A DNA stretch of 64,000 bases from Pedobacter sp. AJM (GCF_002197755.1 NZ_NHOT01000014.1:42613-106612); one strand, 5' to 3'. Positions 8,010 through 17,907 are shown, numbered from the stretch's first letter. A program made the numbers and translations. Notes: generated by a model from the sequence alone, not told the origin.

Positions 8010-9773
8010 ATGCAAACATCCATTGAAACCAAAGACGACTTCTTTAGCAGTAAGGTACTGGGTCATCCGTCAGGTTTATTCGTACTTTTCTTTACCGAAA
8101 TGTGGGAAAGATTTTCGTATTATGGGATGCGGGCTTTGCTCGTTTTATTTCTAACCTCATCTATATTAGGTCAAAATCCGGGTTGGGGCTGGCCCCGTGA
8201 ACACGCCCTGGCTATTTATGGTTCTTATACTTCACTTGCATACCTTACCCCTATTTTAGGAGGTTATATTGCCGACAGATTTTTAGGTTATCGCTGGGCA
8301 GTTATCATCGGAGCTTTTTTAATGACATTGGGCCATCTATCGATGGCTTTTGAGTTTAATCCAATTTTTATGTACCTGGGCCTATGCCTATTAGTGTTAG
8401 GTAACGGATTTTTTAAACCCAATATGACATCCATCCTATCTCATATGTACAAAAAACATCCTGAGAAAAAAGATGGCGCTTATACTATTTTCTATATGGG
8501 CGTAAATTGTGGTTCGTTTTTAGGAATGTTGTTGTGTGGTTATATCGGTGAGAAAATAGGCTGGAGTTATGGCTTTGGTCTTGCGGGAATCTTCATGTTT
8601 GTGGGTATGTTACAGTTTTATTTCACTAAAAATATTTTTGGCTCTATTGGTTTAAAGCCACTTAAAGACGAAGATAAAGTGGATGAAGAAGAGCATCCGG
8701 CTGAAGCCAAACGGAATCCATTCTCCATTTTTGATATTGTGCTGATTGTATTTATTGCTGTTATCGGCCTGGTCTGGATCATTAATGATCCTTATGCTAA
8801 AGTTTCAGGCCATACTGTTTTTAATTTTTCTGTAGGTAACCTGACAGGAGATAACTTCGCGATTATTGTAGCGCTAAGCTTATTTATTTTTGTTTTGATT
8901 AAAAGAATCGTACAATATACGCCACAGCTTAGAGATAAAATGATTGTGGTTATTGTACTTGCCTTCGTAGCCATTTTCTTCTGGGCTTCATTTGAACAGG
9001 CCGGTGGCTCCATGACCATCTTTGCTAAAGATTACACTGCCAGAATACTGGAAGGCAATTCAAAAATCATTTTTAACGTTGCCAATACTTTAATTACCAT
9101 TATTCCGCTCACTATCATTTCATATGTACTGTTTCAGTTATTCAGGCAAACATTTTCCAGGTTTGCATTGGGTAATATCATTCTGGCAATTGGTTTTGCT
9201 ATAATCTGGTGCATGGTTATTTATATGCTCAAAAACCAGTTCAGTGCAGAAAAAACGGAGGTTCCGGCAACCTGGTTTGGTATTTTGAATTCTCTGTTTA
9301 TCATTTCATGCGCACCAATTGTATCTAAACTTTGGGAAAGCAAATATAGTCCAACGGCAACCGTTAAAAACGGCATCGGGATGATCTTACTAGGGATTGG
9401 TTTTGCAGCACTGGCATACGGCTCAAGCTCCATCCCGGCAGGTGCTAAAGTGGCATCAGTAAGTATGATCTGGCTTATTTTAGCTTATTTTTTCCATACC
9501 ATGGCAGAATTATTCATCTCTCCTATTGGCTTGTCCTATCTGAGTAAACTGGTTCCTGGCCGTATGATTGGAATCATGTTCGGCATCTGGTATTTAGCAC
9601 TTGCCATCGGAAATAAAATTGCAGGTACCATGGGTGGTATGATTGATAAAATTACCGCGCAATATTCCATGTCTACCTTTTTCCTGATCTTTACCCTTAT
9701 TCCTGTAGGTTTGGGTATTTTCATCATGTTACTCACACCAATAATTAAGAAACTAATGCACGGGGTTAAATAA
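8010..9773 (+). CDS. POT/PTR2-family peptide MFS transporter
   Basis: 587 residues with about 14 membrane helices. The family signature ExxERFxYYG is present as EMWERFSYYG in helix 1 (about residues 30-39), and FEQAGGS near residue 328 carries the conserved helix-7 Glu. Proton-coupled import of di- and tripeptides across the inner membrane is the known function of the family. A second POT gene follows after one base, so the two form an operon. This copy is about 87 residues longer than the second, mainly through extra loop and helix sequence in the middle. Confidence 0.92.
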   Translation: MQTSIETKDDFFSSKVLGHPSGLFVLFFTEMWERFSYYGMRALLVLFLTSSILGQNPGWGWPREHALAIYGSYTSLAYLTPILGGYIADRFLGYRWAVIIGAFLMTLGHLSMAFEFNPIFMYLGLCLLVLGNGFFKPNMTSILSHMYKKHPEKKDGAYTIFYMGVNCGSFLGMLLCGYIGEKIGWSYGFGLAGIFMFVGMLQFYFTKNIFGSIGLKPLKDEDKVDEEEHPAEAKRNPFSIFDIVLIVFIAVIGLVWIINDPYAKVSGHTVFNFSVGNLTGDNFAIIVALSLFIFVLIKRIVQYTPQLRDKMIVVIVLAFVAIFFWASFEQAGGSMTIFAKDYTARILEGNSKIIFNVANTLITIIPLTIISYVLFQLFRQTFSRFALGNIILAIGFAIIWCMVIYMLKNQFSAEKTEVPATWFGILNSLFIISCAPIVSKLWESKYSPTATVKNGIGMILLGIGFAALAYGSSSIPAGAKVASVSMIWLILAYFFHTMAELFISPIGLSYLSKLVPGRMIGIMFGIWYLALAIGNKIAGTMGGMIDKITAQYSMSTFFLIFTLIPVGLGIFIMLLTPIIKKLMHGVK

Positions 9774-9774
9774 A

Positions 9775-11277
9775 ATGCAGATCATTACTGAAAAAACACC
9801 TTCTATTGAAACTTTAGAAGCGATTCAAAATTTTGAAGGTAAATACCCGAAACAACTCTGGTATTTATCATTGGTAGAGATGTGGGAACGTTTCTGTTTC
9901 TACGGCATGCGTGGGGTACTCGCCTTTTTTATGGTGGATCAACTGGGTTTAAGTGATCAGAAATCCAACCTGCAGTACGGTGCCATCCAAGCATTTGTTT
10001 ATGCCTTTACCTTTATTGGTGGAATTTTTGCCGATAAAGTTCTGGGCTTTAGAAAATCTCTTTTCTGGGGTGGCTCATTGATGATCATCGGAAACCTGAT
10101 TCTCGCTTTTTCGCCCCACGATTTGTTTTATGTAGGTATTACGTTATCCATCATTGGCACAGGTTTTTTTAAACCTAATATCTCTTCTATGGTGGGTGAA
10201 CTTTACCATGAAAAAGATAACCGGAGAGATGCGGGCTACGGACTTTTTTATGCAGGTATAAATGTTGGAGGCTTATTGGGTGGAGCCATGTGTATTTACC
10301 TGGGTAAATATGTTTCCTGGCATTTATGTTTCCTTTCTGCAGCCCTGGTTATGGCATTTGGCTTAGGTACTTTCATCTTCACCAAAAAATACCTAGGTCC
10401 GATTGGTAATTCGCCACTGCTGCATTTACAAAAAGCGAAAAGAACCATTTATGAAATAGTTGTCTATGCAGGCTCACTTTTATGTATTCCGTTGATCTTT
10501 ATCATGGTCAGAAATACTGCCTATACTGATTATTTTATGTACACGCTTGGTATAGTCGCGCTGATCTACTTTTTCTACGAAATGTTCAGTATCAGAGAAG
10601 TTAAAGCACGTTATAAATTACTGGCGGCTTTTATATTTATTCTTTGCTATTTTATCTTTATGGCCATTTCAGAACAGAGTGGCGGATCACTTTCTTTATT
10701 TGCCAAAGACAATTTAGATCATAGCCTTTTATTCTTTTCTATTGATCCGAATGTAGTAAATAATAGTGTCAACTCATTTTTTGTGATTGTATTTAGTCCC
10801 CTGGTAGGTTTACTATGGATTGGCATGTATAAACGCAAAATAGAACCCAATACTGTAGTGAAATTTGGATTAGGCTTTGTGTTATTGGCAGTGAGTTTCT
10901 ACGTTTTTTATGCCACCAGGTTTTTCGCCAATGAACAAGGCATCAGTTCTTTAAATATTTTCACTCTGGGTTACTTACTGCTTACGCTGGGCGAATTATG
11001 TATCGGTCCAATCGGGATGTCTATTATCACGAAACTATCTCCTAAAAGAATGTTTGGCATGATGATGGGCATGTGGTTCCTGTTCAGTGCTTTTGGACAG
11101 CTTGCTGCCGGAAAGTTGGGCGCGGAAATGTCGAGCATTGAAAATGCATCCTTAATGACAAAACTTATTTCATATACGGAAGGTTATAAATCACTTGCCC
11201 TCTATTCATTAATAGCCGGTATATTTTTAATTGTATTCTCACAGCTGATTAAAAAACTGATGCAAGAGGTCAGATAA
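9775..11277 (+). CDS. second POT/PTR2-family peptide MFS transporter
   Basis: 500 residues with about 12-14 membrane helices. The helix-1 signature reads EMWERFCFYG, so the first Tyr of the usual YYG is Phe here. The helix-7 Glu is kept in SEQSGGS near residue 299. The gene begins one base after the stop of the first transporter and is followed by a strong terminator, so the two are one transcription unit. The change in the signature and the sequence divergence suggest a different peptide preference; this is inference. Confidence 0.9.
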   Translation: MQIITEKTPSIETLEAIQNFEGKYPKQLWYLSLVEMWERFCFYGMRGVLAFFMVDQLGLSDQKSNLQYGAIQAFVYAFTFIGGIFADKVLGFRKSLFWGGSLMIIGNLILAFSPHDLFYVGITLSIIGTGFFKPNISSMVGELYHEKDNRRDAGYGLFYAGINVGGLLGGAMCIYLGKYVSWHLCFLSAALVMAFGLGTFIFTKKYLGPIGNSPLLHLQKAKRTIYEIVVYAGSLLCIPLIFIMVRNTAYTDYFMYTLGIVALIYFFYEMFSIREVKARYKLLAAFIFILCYFIFMAISEQSGGSLSLFAKDNLDHSLLFFSIDPNVVNNSVNSFFVIVFSPLVGLLWIGMYKRKIEPNTVVKFGLGFVLLAVSFYVFYATRFFANEQGISSLNIFTLGYLLLTLGELCIGPIGMSIITKLSPKRMFGMMMGMWFLFSAFGQLAAGKLGAEMSSIENASLMTKLISYTEGYKSLALYSLIAGIFLIVFSQLIKKLMQEVR

Positions 11278-11296
11278 AAGATTTTCAACAGATTTT

Positions 11297-11329
11297 AAAC
11301 CGTATCAGCACTGTTGATACGGTTTTTTT
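11297..11329 (+). terminator. terminator of the POT operon
   Basis: AACCGTATCA and TGATACGGTT arms with a short loop, followed by a T-run, about 20 bases after the second POT stop. Confidence 0.85.
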
Positions 11330-11385
11330 AATTTATAATATTTACTTTCGCCCTCAGAAGTTAAAATCAGTTTTTTTAGCTTAAC

Positions 11386-12147
11386 ATGCAATTCACATCA
11401 ATCAGAACAAACGTGTCAGACAGTTTAGTAATCATTCCGACCTATAATGAAAAGGAGAATATTGAAAGGATCATCCGGAAAGTATTTTCATTGAGTCAAC
11501 CTTTTCATGTTTTGATTATTGATGATGGATCTCCTGATGGCACTGCAGATATTGTAAAAGCACTGCAGGTAGAATATGAAGGCCATTTATTTATCGCAGA
11601 GCGTGCCGGCAAGCAAGGTTTAGGTACGGCATACATTTATGGTTTCAACTGGGCATTGCAAAAAGATTATCAGTTTATTTTTGAAATGGATGCTGATTTT
11701 TCTCATAACCCTGATGATTTGGCCCGACTGCGGAATGCCTGCGTAAATGGTGCAGATGTAGCCATCGGATCGAGATATGTTAAAGGGGTAAACGTGGTAA
11801 ACTGGCCGATGGGCCGGGTATTGATGTCGTATTTTGCTTCCATGTATGTGCGCTTTATTACCAGGATTAACATCCAGGATGCCACTGCAGGTTTTAAATG
11901 TTACCGTAGATTGGTGCTGGAAACGATTCCTTTGGATAAAATCCGATTTGTAGGTTATGCCTTTCAAATTGAAATGAAATTTACAGCCATTAAATTTGGA
12001 TTTAACGTAGTTGAAGTACCCATTATTTTTACAGATAGAACGGAAGGCACATCAAAAATGAGCACCCGTATTTTCCGTGAAGCTTTTCTTGGTGTAATAC
12101 AAATGAAAGTAAACAGCTGGTTTAGGGATTATAAAAGAAAAGGTTAG
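11386..12147 (+). CDS. polyprenol-phosphate mannosyltransferase-like GT2 glycosyltransferase
   Basis: 253 residues. A GT-A fold family 2 glycosyltransferase: IIPTYNEKENI (about residues 16-27), DDGSPDGT (about 46), MDADFSHNP with the DxD-type metal site (about 101), and the DPM1-like C-terminal part (GYAFQIEMKF, TDRTEGTSKM). The family moves mannose or another sugar from a nucleotide sugar to polyprenol phosphate at the inner membrane, supplying lipid-linked donors. No membrane segment is attached, as in soluble DPM1-type enzymes. The true start could be a few codons downstream of 11386. It stands alone between terminated units. Confidence 0.85.
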   Translation: MQFTSIRTNVSDSLVIIPTYNEKENIERIIRKVFSLSQPFHVLIIDDGSPDGTADIVKALQVEYEGHLFIAERAGKQGLGTAYIYGFNWALQKDYQFIFEMDADFSHNPDDLARLRNACVNGADVAIGSRYVKGVNVVNWPMGRVLMSYFASMYVRFITRINIQDATAGFKCYRRLVLETIPLDKIRFVGYAFQIEMKFTAIKFGFNVVEVPIIFTDRTEGTSKMSTRIFREAFLGVIQMKVNSWFRDYKRKG

Positions 12148-12230
12148 GTTAGAGAAGAAATTAGTAGTGGTAGAGGCTTAGTTAACCATCCGACTTAGGA
12201 ACTATAGACTGACGACTCATGACTATCAAC

Positions 12231-12746
12231 CTACAACTCCAAACTCTTTTTACTTTCCCTGATCATTGTACCATAATCCTGTCGCTTTTCCATCGCATTA
12301 ATAGTCATGACCAATCTTTTTGTACGCGTGGTTTCAGTTTTGGCCTCATTAATCCATCTAATAAAATAGTTCTGATGGGATTTAGGTTGTTGCATGAAAC
12401 AAGTAAGCAGCCTTTCATCTTCAGACAGACATATTTCCAGGTCTGCAGGCATTTCAATTCTAAAATCTTTATCCTCTTCCAGCCATAACTCTACTTTAGC
12501 ACCAGCTTCCTTTCTTATTTTTTTACGAAGTGTAGCGTTAATGGCAATAATAAAATCGCCCTCACCCATTGGCACGGTAGCTATTCCGGAAATATCAAAA
12601 TCATCGATTTTCCCTTTTACCCTGAAAGAAACCTTACAATCAGGCTTAATTTCATTCGCTAAGACAGCAGGAATGAAGACATAACTCCAACCTGTTTTTT
12701 CGCCCATTTGTCCAAAACGCTCTATTTCTGCATTGATGTGAATCAT
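12231..12746 (-). CDS. YdeI/OmpD-associated family protein (DUF1905)
   Basis: 171 residues, soluble. The N-terminal half has the DUF1905 barrel pattern (GWSYVFIPAVLANEI, then FRVKGKIDDFDISG and the GEGDFIIAINATLRK stretch). The C-terminal half matches the YdeI/OmpD-associated region (LTCFMQQPKSHQNYFIRWI, TRTKRL). The biochemical role of the family is not established. It is convergent with the glycosyltransferase gene and has no clear operon partner. Confidence 0.8.
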   Translation of the reverse strand: MIHINAEIERFGQMGEKTGWSYVFIPAVLANEIKPDCKVSFRVKGKIDDFDISGIATVPMGEGDFIIAINATLRKKIRKEAGAKVELWLEEDKDFRIEMPADLEICLSEDERLLTCFMQQPKSHQNYFIRWINEAKTETTRTKRLVMTINAMEKRQDYGTMIRESKKSLEL

Positions 12747-12791
12747 ATATTCATTTAATGTATAAAATCATTTGCGCTTATGTTAATGGTT

Positions 12792-13019
12792 TTAATTACA
12801 AAACATGAGCTCCTGTCTATCATTCAAAAAGAGAAGAACCTCAATCCTATCGGGTTTGACCTCATAAAACAGTGAAGAAATCTTTTTAATTAATTCCTGC
12901 CTTACTTGAGGATCAAAGCCTGTTTACTTGTAAATAAATGGCGAATTGCTAATTAACGCCAAGATTTTATATGGAACTTCTAAAGCCCTAAGAAATGCCT
13001 TTAAAACTTTCTCTTGCAT
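12792..13019 (-). pseudogene. remains of a toxin-antitoxin module (antitoxin fragment plus toxin C-terminus)
   Basis: On the minus strand ATG at 13019 opens 31 codons (MQEKVLKAFLRALEVPYK...) ending at TAA 12924-12926. The segment resembles the short helical antitoxins that precede RelE/ParE toxins in Bacteroidota. The same frame resumes immediately after the stop and ends at 12792 with a piece whose FYEVKPDRIEVLLFLNDRQ resembles the last strands of a ParE/RelE toxin. The toxin N-terminal part is missing. I infer that a deletion joined the two genes and that both are dead. The family call rests on pattern memory only. Confidence 0.45.
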
Positions 13020-13200
13020 TTTATCCGAATGTACAAGGTAGTTCCCATTTTTACTTGATTTTTAGTTCAATATACAAATCTAAAAATTATTAGTGATAAC
13101 TACTAAATCTGTTTCTATTACATCTATTACCCTATACTTTGCTAATTGGCTTAAAAACAGCTGATTCATGAACCGATTAGCCATCCCATTAGGCTCGCGA

Positions 13201-16200
13201 TTAATTACCAGCCACCGGATTCATTACAATATCCAGTTTGGCAAACTTCAACACTTCCACACTGGGGAAGCCGAAATCTTCCACTATTCTACCCAAAATC
13301 AAATAGCAACCCTTTCCTGTAAAGGGATATATGGGTGTTGTATTTGGAAAATGGGTAGTATCAAAAAAATCACCTTTCACATCCAGAAAAGTACCAAACC
13401 ACATTTTAGTATTTTTAACCGTATGCACAGTTTTTTCGCAGACATAATTCCCCACCATGCGCACTGTTTCACCTACATGTTTGCCCAAATCTGCTGCCAT
13501 CACCTCTCCGCGGTAACTGGTTTTCAGGAAATCAAACATATTAAAGTTTAATGAGTAGCCTAACAGTTCCCATTCTACATAAGCATCTTCCAGTGCAGAG
13601 TTTTCTAATGCCGGCAGTACATATTCCTTACTTTCCAGATTAAATAATTCGGCTGAATGCGTTCGCTTTTGCCTATGCCCTAAATAATTATAAATCTCCC
13701 AAAGCAAGGTTTTCTTATCTTTCCCGGTACACCTTAAAGCTCCGAGCCGGATTAATAAAATGGCTTGTTCCAGCGTAATCTGAGTACGTTTTACAAATTG
13801 CTCCAAATCTTTATAAGGACCATTTTTTCGGCGTTCTGCTGGTATTTGTTCGATCATTTTATTTTCTAATCCCATTATCCCCATAAACCCCAGGTAAACA
13901 TCGTTGCCATTAATATTCACCACTTCATCGCTATGATTTACGCAGGGGAGATAAACCTTTGCGCCTGTTTTCTGCAGCTCATGAACATAAACCCAACGAC
14001 TATAAAAGCCACCATAGTTATTTAAAACGGCCACCATAAATTCTTTCGGATAATAGGTTTTAAGGTATAAACTCTGGTAACTTTCTACGGCAAAAGATGC
14101 GGAGTGTGCTTTTGAAAAACTATAACCTGCGAAGGAAGAAATCTGCCGCCAAACCTCTGCAATCAGTTCTTCTGCATGCCCCTGAAGCCTGGCGGATTGA
14201 AAAAATTTATTAACCAGCTCCTCAAAAGCAAGTTTCGACCGGTATTTGCCGCTCATGGCCTTTCGCAATACATCTGCATCGGCTAAATCCAGGCCTGCAA
14301 AATAATGACAGACTTTAATTACATCTTCCTGGTAAACCATTACGCCATAGGTTTCCTTCAGCTGCTCTTCCATTTCCTTACAAAGGTAAACCACTTGATC
14401 AGGTGCATGGTAACGCTCAATAAATGATTTCATCATGCCTGAACTGGCCACGCCAGGGCGAATAATCGAACTGGCTGCCACCAGTGTTAAATAATCTTCA
14501 CACTTTAATTTTTTCAACAATTGCCGCATAGCAGGCGATTCGATATAAAAACAACCCACGGGTTGCCCTTCACGCAGAATCGCATTTAATTGAGGATCGT
14601 GTTTAAACGTTTTGAAATCATGGATATCAATCGCTTTACCTTGGTTTTTCTCGATCAGCTGAACAGCTTCGCGGATGTGTCCGATTCCCCGTTGACTTAA
14701 TACGTCAAATTTCTCATAACCAATTGCTTCTGCTTCATACATATCCCATTGAACGGTTACATAGCCTTTCGGAGGCATATCAAGCGCAGTATAATAAGTA
14801 ATTGGCTCATCAGAAATTAAAATTCCGCCCGCATGAATGGAACGCTGATTGGGCATACTTCTCATATACTGATGCACGGCAATTAATTTTTGGTAAGTTG
14901 CATTTTTCTGGTTTTCACGTTCTTTCGCCGGATCAGTAAAACCATCAATCTCTTCTTTTGGTAAGCCCAATACCTTTCCAATCTGCCTGATGATTGCCCG
15001 GTCTTTAAAGGTGCTCATCGTTCCTAAAAAAGCAACATGCCACCGAGGGTATTTTTCAAAAATATACTTTTGAATTACCTCCCGCTCATCCCATGCAAAA
15101 TCGATATCAAAATCAGGTGGGCTGGTGCGTTTCTCATGTAAAAAACGCTCAAAATATAAATCAAGATCAATGGGGTCGACATCTGTAATCCGCATGCAAT
15201 AGGCTACGATACTGTTGGCCCCCGAGCCCCGGCCTACGTGATAAAACTTATGCCGACCCATCGCATAGCGAACGATATCAAATGTAATTAAAAAATAGGC
15301 ACAATAGTTTTTAAACTCTATGATACTCAACTCTTTTTCCATCCTTGCCCTGGCAACCGGGTGATCATTTCCGTAGCGGTAGGCCAAACCCTTGTAAGCA
15401 ATTCGCCGGAGCAGGATGCGATCAAATATTTCACCTTCTTTGGTATATGAAAACCTGTTTTTAGATTTCACCTGTGGTTCAAAATAAACGCTCAGGTCAC
15501 AGGCATCTATAAGCCGTTGCGTATTATCAGCTATAAAGGGAAAGGCTTCAAACTTTGCTTTCAATGCCTTTTCTGTAATCAGGACTTCATCATCACCACA
15601 TTTAGATGCCTCGGGCACCATACTTAACAGCGTGTTCAGTTCAATTGCGCGTAAATAATGGTGCAAGCGGTGCTCTATCTTACATCCCACCGTAACAGGA
15701 TGCCAGATTAGCAGTTTTTCCTTTTGCTGCAGTAAACTATGTTTATAAAGGTAATTTAGCTGGCTGCTTTTAATCCCAACAAACTCATTCGTTTTTAAAA
15801 CCCGGTTAAAGCTTTTGATAAACGGATAGATAACAAAAACATGCTCAAAAACAGGCGCATCATCGGGTAAAGCTCTTCCTTCGATATTATGGATGCTTAG
15901 AAATTCATTAAGCTCTCGCATCCCTTCTTTATTTTTTGCGATACCAAAATACAACAGCTGATCATCTTTCCGGAACTCAATACCAGCAACTGGTTTTAAA
16001 TGATAAGGCATATTTCCTGACTGTGTTTCATCAGGTGCCCTGGCAATCTCCTGCTTATAACAGGTTCTGATAAATTCTATTGCCCCGGTAGAATTATTGA
16101 TATCTGTCAACACCATCTGATGAATACCCAAAGCACGGGCCTTCGAAACAATAGTTGGGATATCCATTGTTCCATATTTTAAACTATATGCAGAATGTAC

Positions 16201-16212
16201 GTTTAAGAACAT
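13201..16212 (-). CDS. DNA polymerase III alpha subunit, error-prone DnaE2/ImuC-like
   Basis: 1003 residues, shorter than the replicative DnaE (about 1150). It has an N-terminal PHP domain (VHSAYSLKYG at about 5-14), the C-family catalytic Asp pair in PDFDIDF (about 365), then fingers, a helix-hairpin-helix region and an OB-fold C-terminus. Part of the PHP metal set is altered (LTDINN where active PHP domains usually have LTDHG or similar), as in error-prone relatives. It lies 164 bases downstream of the Y-family polymerase gene on the same strand. The pair matches the dinB/dnaE translesion cassettes of bacteria and probably acts in damage-induced mutagenesis. Confidence 0.88.
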   Translation of the reverse strand: MFLNVHSAYSLKYGTMDIPTIVSKARALGIHQMVLTDINNSTGAIEFIRTCYKQEIARAPDETQSGNMPYHLKPVAGIEFRKDDQLLYFGIAKNKEGMRELNEFLSIHNIEGRALPDDAPVFEHVFVIYPFIKSFNRVLKTNEFVGIKSSQLNYLYKHSLLQQKEKLLIWHPVTVGCKIEHRLHHYLRAIELNTLLSMVPEASKCGDDEVLITEKALKAKFEAFPFIADNTQRLIDACDLSVYFEPQVKSKNRFSYTKEGEIFDRILLRRIAYKGLAYRYGNDHPVARARMEKELSIIEFKNYCAYFLITFDIVRYAMGRHKFYHVGRGSGANSIVAYCMRITDVDPIDLDLYFERFLHEKRTSPPDFDIDFAWDEREVIQKYIFEKYPRWHVAFLGTMSTFKDRAIIRQIGKVLGLPKEEIDGFTDPAKERENQKNATYQKLIAVHQYMRSMPNQRSIHAGGILISDEPITYYTALDMPPKGYVTVQWDMYEAEAIGYEKFDVLSQRGIGHIREAVQLIEKNQGKAIDIHDFKTFKHDPQLNAILREGQPVGCFYIESPAMRQLLKKLKCEDYLTLVAASSIIRPGVASSGMMKSFIERYHAPDQVVYLCKEMEEQLKETYGVMVYQEDVIKVCHYFAGLDLADADVLRKAMSGKYRSKLAFEELVNKFFQSARLQGHAEELIAEVWRQISSFAGYSFSKAHSASFAVESYQSLYLKTYYPKEFMVAVLNNYGGFYSRWVYVHELQKTGAKVYLPCVNHSDEVVNINGNDVYLGFMGIMGLENKMIEQIPAERRKNGPYKDLEQFVKRTQITLEQAILLIRLGALRCTGKDKKTLLWEIYNYLGHRQKRTHSAELFNLESKEYVLPALENSALEDAYVEWELLGYSLNFNMFDFLKTSYRGEVMAADLGKHVGETVRMVGNYVCEKTVHTVKNTKMWFGTFLDVKGDFFDTTHFPNTTPIYPFTGKGCYLILGRIVEDFGFPSVEVLKFAKLDIVMNPVAGN

Positions 16213-16376
16213 TTTGTTGTTTGTTATTCGTTTGTCATTCAGCGTTGTTCGTTTGCCGTTTAATGTTTTCCGCCTGTTGTCCTCTGTTTATAGCTGTTCA
16301 ATGCGCTATTTCCTAGTGACATTTCCTTAATCCTATCCCTCTATTCCCATTTCTACCTCTATTTTTGCAAATACCA

Positions 16377-17693
16377 CTATCCATCCAACTTTGTAGCTGT
16401 ACCCAAATCGGAATTGATAAAAGTTCTGATTCTTGATTTTTTACGCGCTTCAACGGGTTCACTTTCTTCCTCTGATTGTTTTTCCAGGTGCTTTTTTCGG
16501 GGATTATATTTGATCACCTTTCCATATTCGTCCCGTTCGGGTCGCTTGACAATACAGGCCTTAACTACTGATTCAATGCCATAATGATTTCTGACCTTAT
16601 CCATTGCCTGATACAGGTCGTACTCTTCTTCTGAGGTATGGTACAGGCCAATTTGTTCAAATCCACTTACAAGATGAGAAAGTTTAACCCCGATTAAGCG
16701 CAATAACATCCTTTTGGAATACAGTTTCTTAAACAAATCATGCGCCTTGCTAATTAAAAAAGAATCAAGTGCAGTGTATGGAATCCTGGCCTGCTGGGTT
16801 ACAGTTTCAAAATTGGCGTAACGGATGGTAACGGTAATGCAGGCAGTTAATTTTTGCTGACTGCGGAGTTCATAAGTTAAATTGCTAACCATCCCACTCA
16901 GTATGGCCTTCATTTTTGAGATATCCATGCTATCGTTTTCGAAAGTAGTTTGGGTACCGATGGATTTCCTTTCGCGATAAGGAACAACAGGAGAAAAGTC
17001 AATTCCATTGGCTTTTTGCCAGATGCCCAGGCCATGCTGACCTAAAATTTTAAACATCAGTTCCTGAGGAATTTCAGCTAAAGTCTGCACTTTACGCACC
17101 CCCATTTCACTCAGTTTTTTATGCGTGGCATCACCTATTCCAGGTATTTTATAAATGGCCAGCGGGTTTAGGAATGGGCGAACCCCGGGAAAGGGGATTT
17201 CCATTTCGCCATCCGGCTTACACTCATTGGTCACAATCTTAGAAACCGTTTTATTAACCGATAAACCAAAAGAAATGGGTAAACCGGTTTCCCTGATAAT
17301 GGTTTGCCGGAGTTCGGAAGCAAATTTCATACAGCCAAAAAACTTATCCATCCCCGTCATATCGATATAATGCTCATCAATACTCGCTTTTTCAAACAAT
17401 GGAACACGTTCGGAAATGATTTCCGTAATCTCATGTGAGGCTTTTGAATAATCATCCATATTTCCTCTTAAAAAAACAGCCTGTGGACAAAGTTGCTTTG
17501 CCATCCGGCCAGGCATAGCTGCATGCACACCAAATTTCCGGGCTTCATAACTGCAGGAAGTAACCACCCCCCGATCAGAATTTCCGCCTACGATAACAGG
17601 TTTACCAATGAGTTTAGGATTCTTCTTCAACTCTACTGACACAAAAAAAGCATCCTGGTCCATGTGAATAATTTGCTTGTCCTTGTCCGTCAT
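16377..17693 (-). CDS. dinB: Y-family DNA polymerase IV (DinB)
   Basis: 438 residues. The catalytic acids are visible in MDQDAFFVS (about residues 11-19) and SIDEHYIDMTG (about 104-114), and the helix-hairpin-helix thumb in IPGIGDATHKKLSEMG. The C-terminus has a long charged tail (PRKKHLEKQSEEESEPVEARKK) beyond the little-finger domain. The enzyme extends primers past lesions. It is first in the likely dinB-dnaE unit. Two identical-geometry palindromes overlap or flank its candidate promoter, suggesting a repressor. No LexA-like gene lies next to it. Confidence 0.9.
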   Translation of the reverse strand: MTDKDKQIIHMDQDAFFVSVELKKNPKLIGKPVIVGGNSDRGVVTSCSYEARKFGVHAAMPGRMAKQLCPQAVFLRGNMDDYSKASHEITEIISERVPLFEKASIDEHYIDMTGMDKFFGCMKFASELRQTIIRETGLPISFGLSVNKTVSKIVTNECKPDGEMEIPFPGVRPFLNPLAIYKIPGIGDATHKKLSEMGVRKVQTLAEIPQELMFKILGQHGLGIWQKANGIDFSPVVPYRERKSIGTQTTFENDSMDISKMKAILSGMVSNLTYELRSQQKLTACITVTIRYANFETVTQQARIPYTALDSFLISKAHDLFKKLYSKRMLLRLIGVKLSHLVSGFEQIGLYHTSEEEYDLYQAMDKVRNHYGIESVVKACIVKRPERDEYGKVIKYNPRKKHLEKQSEEESEPVEARKKSRIRTFINSDLGTATKLDG

Positions 17694-17733
17694 TCTCCTA
17701 GCCGTTTAAATTATTTTCGTATTTACCTCTAAA

Positions 17734-17741
17734 CAAAAATA
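17734..17741 (-). promoter_or_regulatory. candidate -7 promoter element of dinB
   Basis: TATTTTTG on the minus strand matches TAnnTTTG and lies 40 bases upstream of the dinB ATG. It abuts the nearer CTAA-N5-TTAG palindrome (17742-17754), so a protein bound there would block polymerase. No good -33 element was found. Confidence 0.45.
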
Positions 17742-17807
17742 CTAATAAATTTAGCTTAAATACTTTCTTTGCAAGTTTAATTACCAACAAAATACTAACA
17801 TTTTTAG
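17742..17807. promoter_or_regulatory. twin palindromic operator candidates upstream of dinB-dnaE
   Basis: CTAA-N5-TTAG occurs twice, at 17742-17754 and 17795-17807. Each is embedded in a longer related context (ATACTAA before, TTAAAT or TTTAAAT after). Their centres are 53 bp apart, about five helical turns, so both would face the same side of the DNA. The arrangement fits a cooperatively bound SOS-type repressor. Confidence 0.5.
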
Positions 17808-17907
17808 TTTAAATTATTTGAGAATATTAGCCGCAGTGAAATCACACATCCAACAGGTTACCTGTAGCTAAGCAGCGTTAGCGCATTTCAAATTTTAATT
17901 TAAAACA

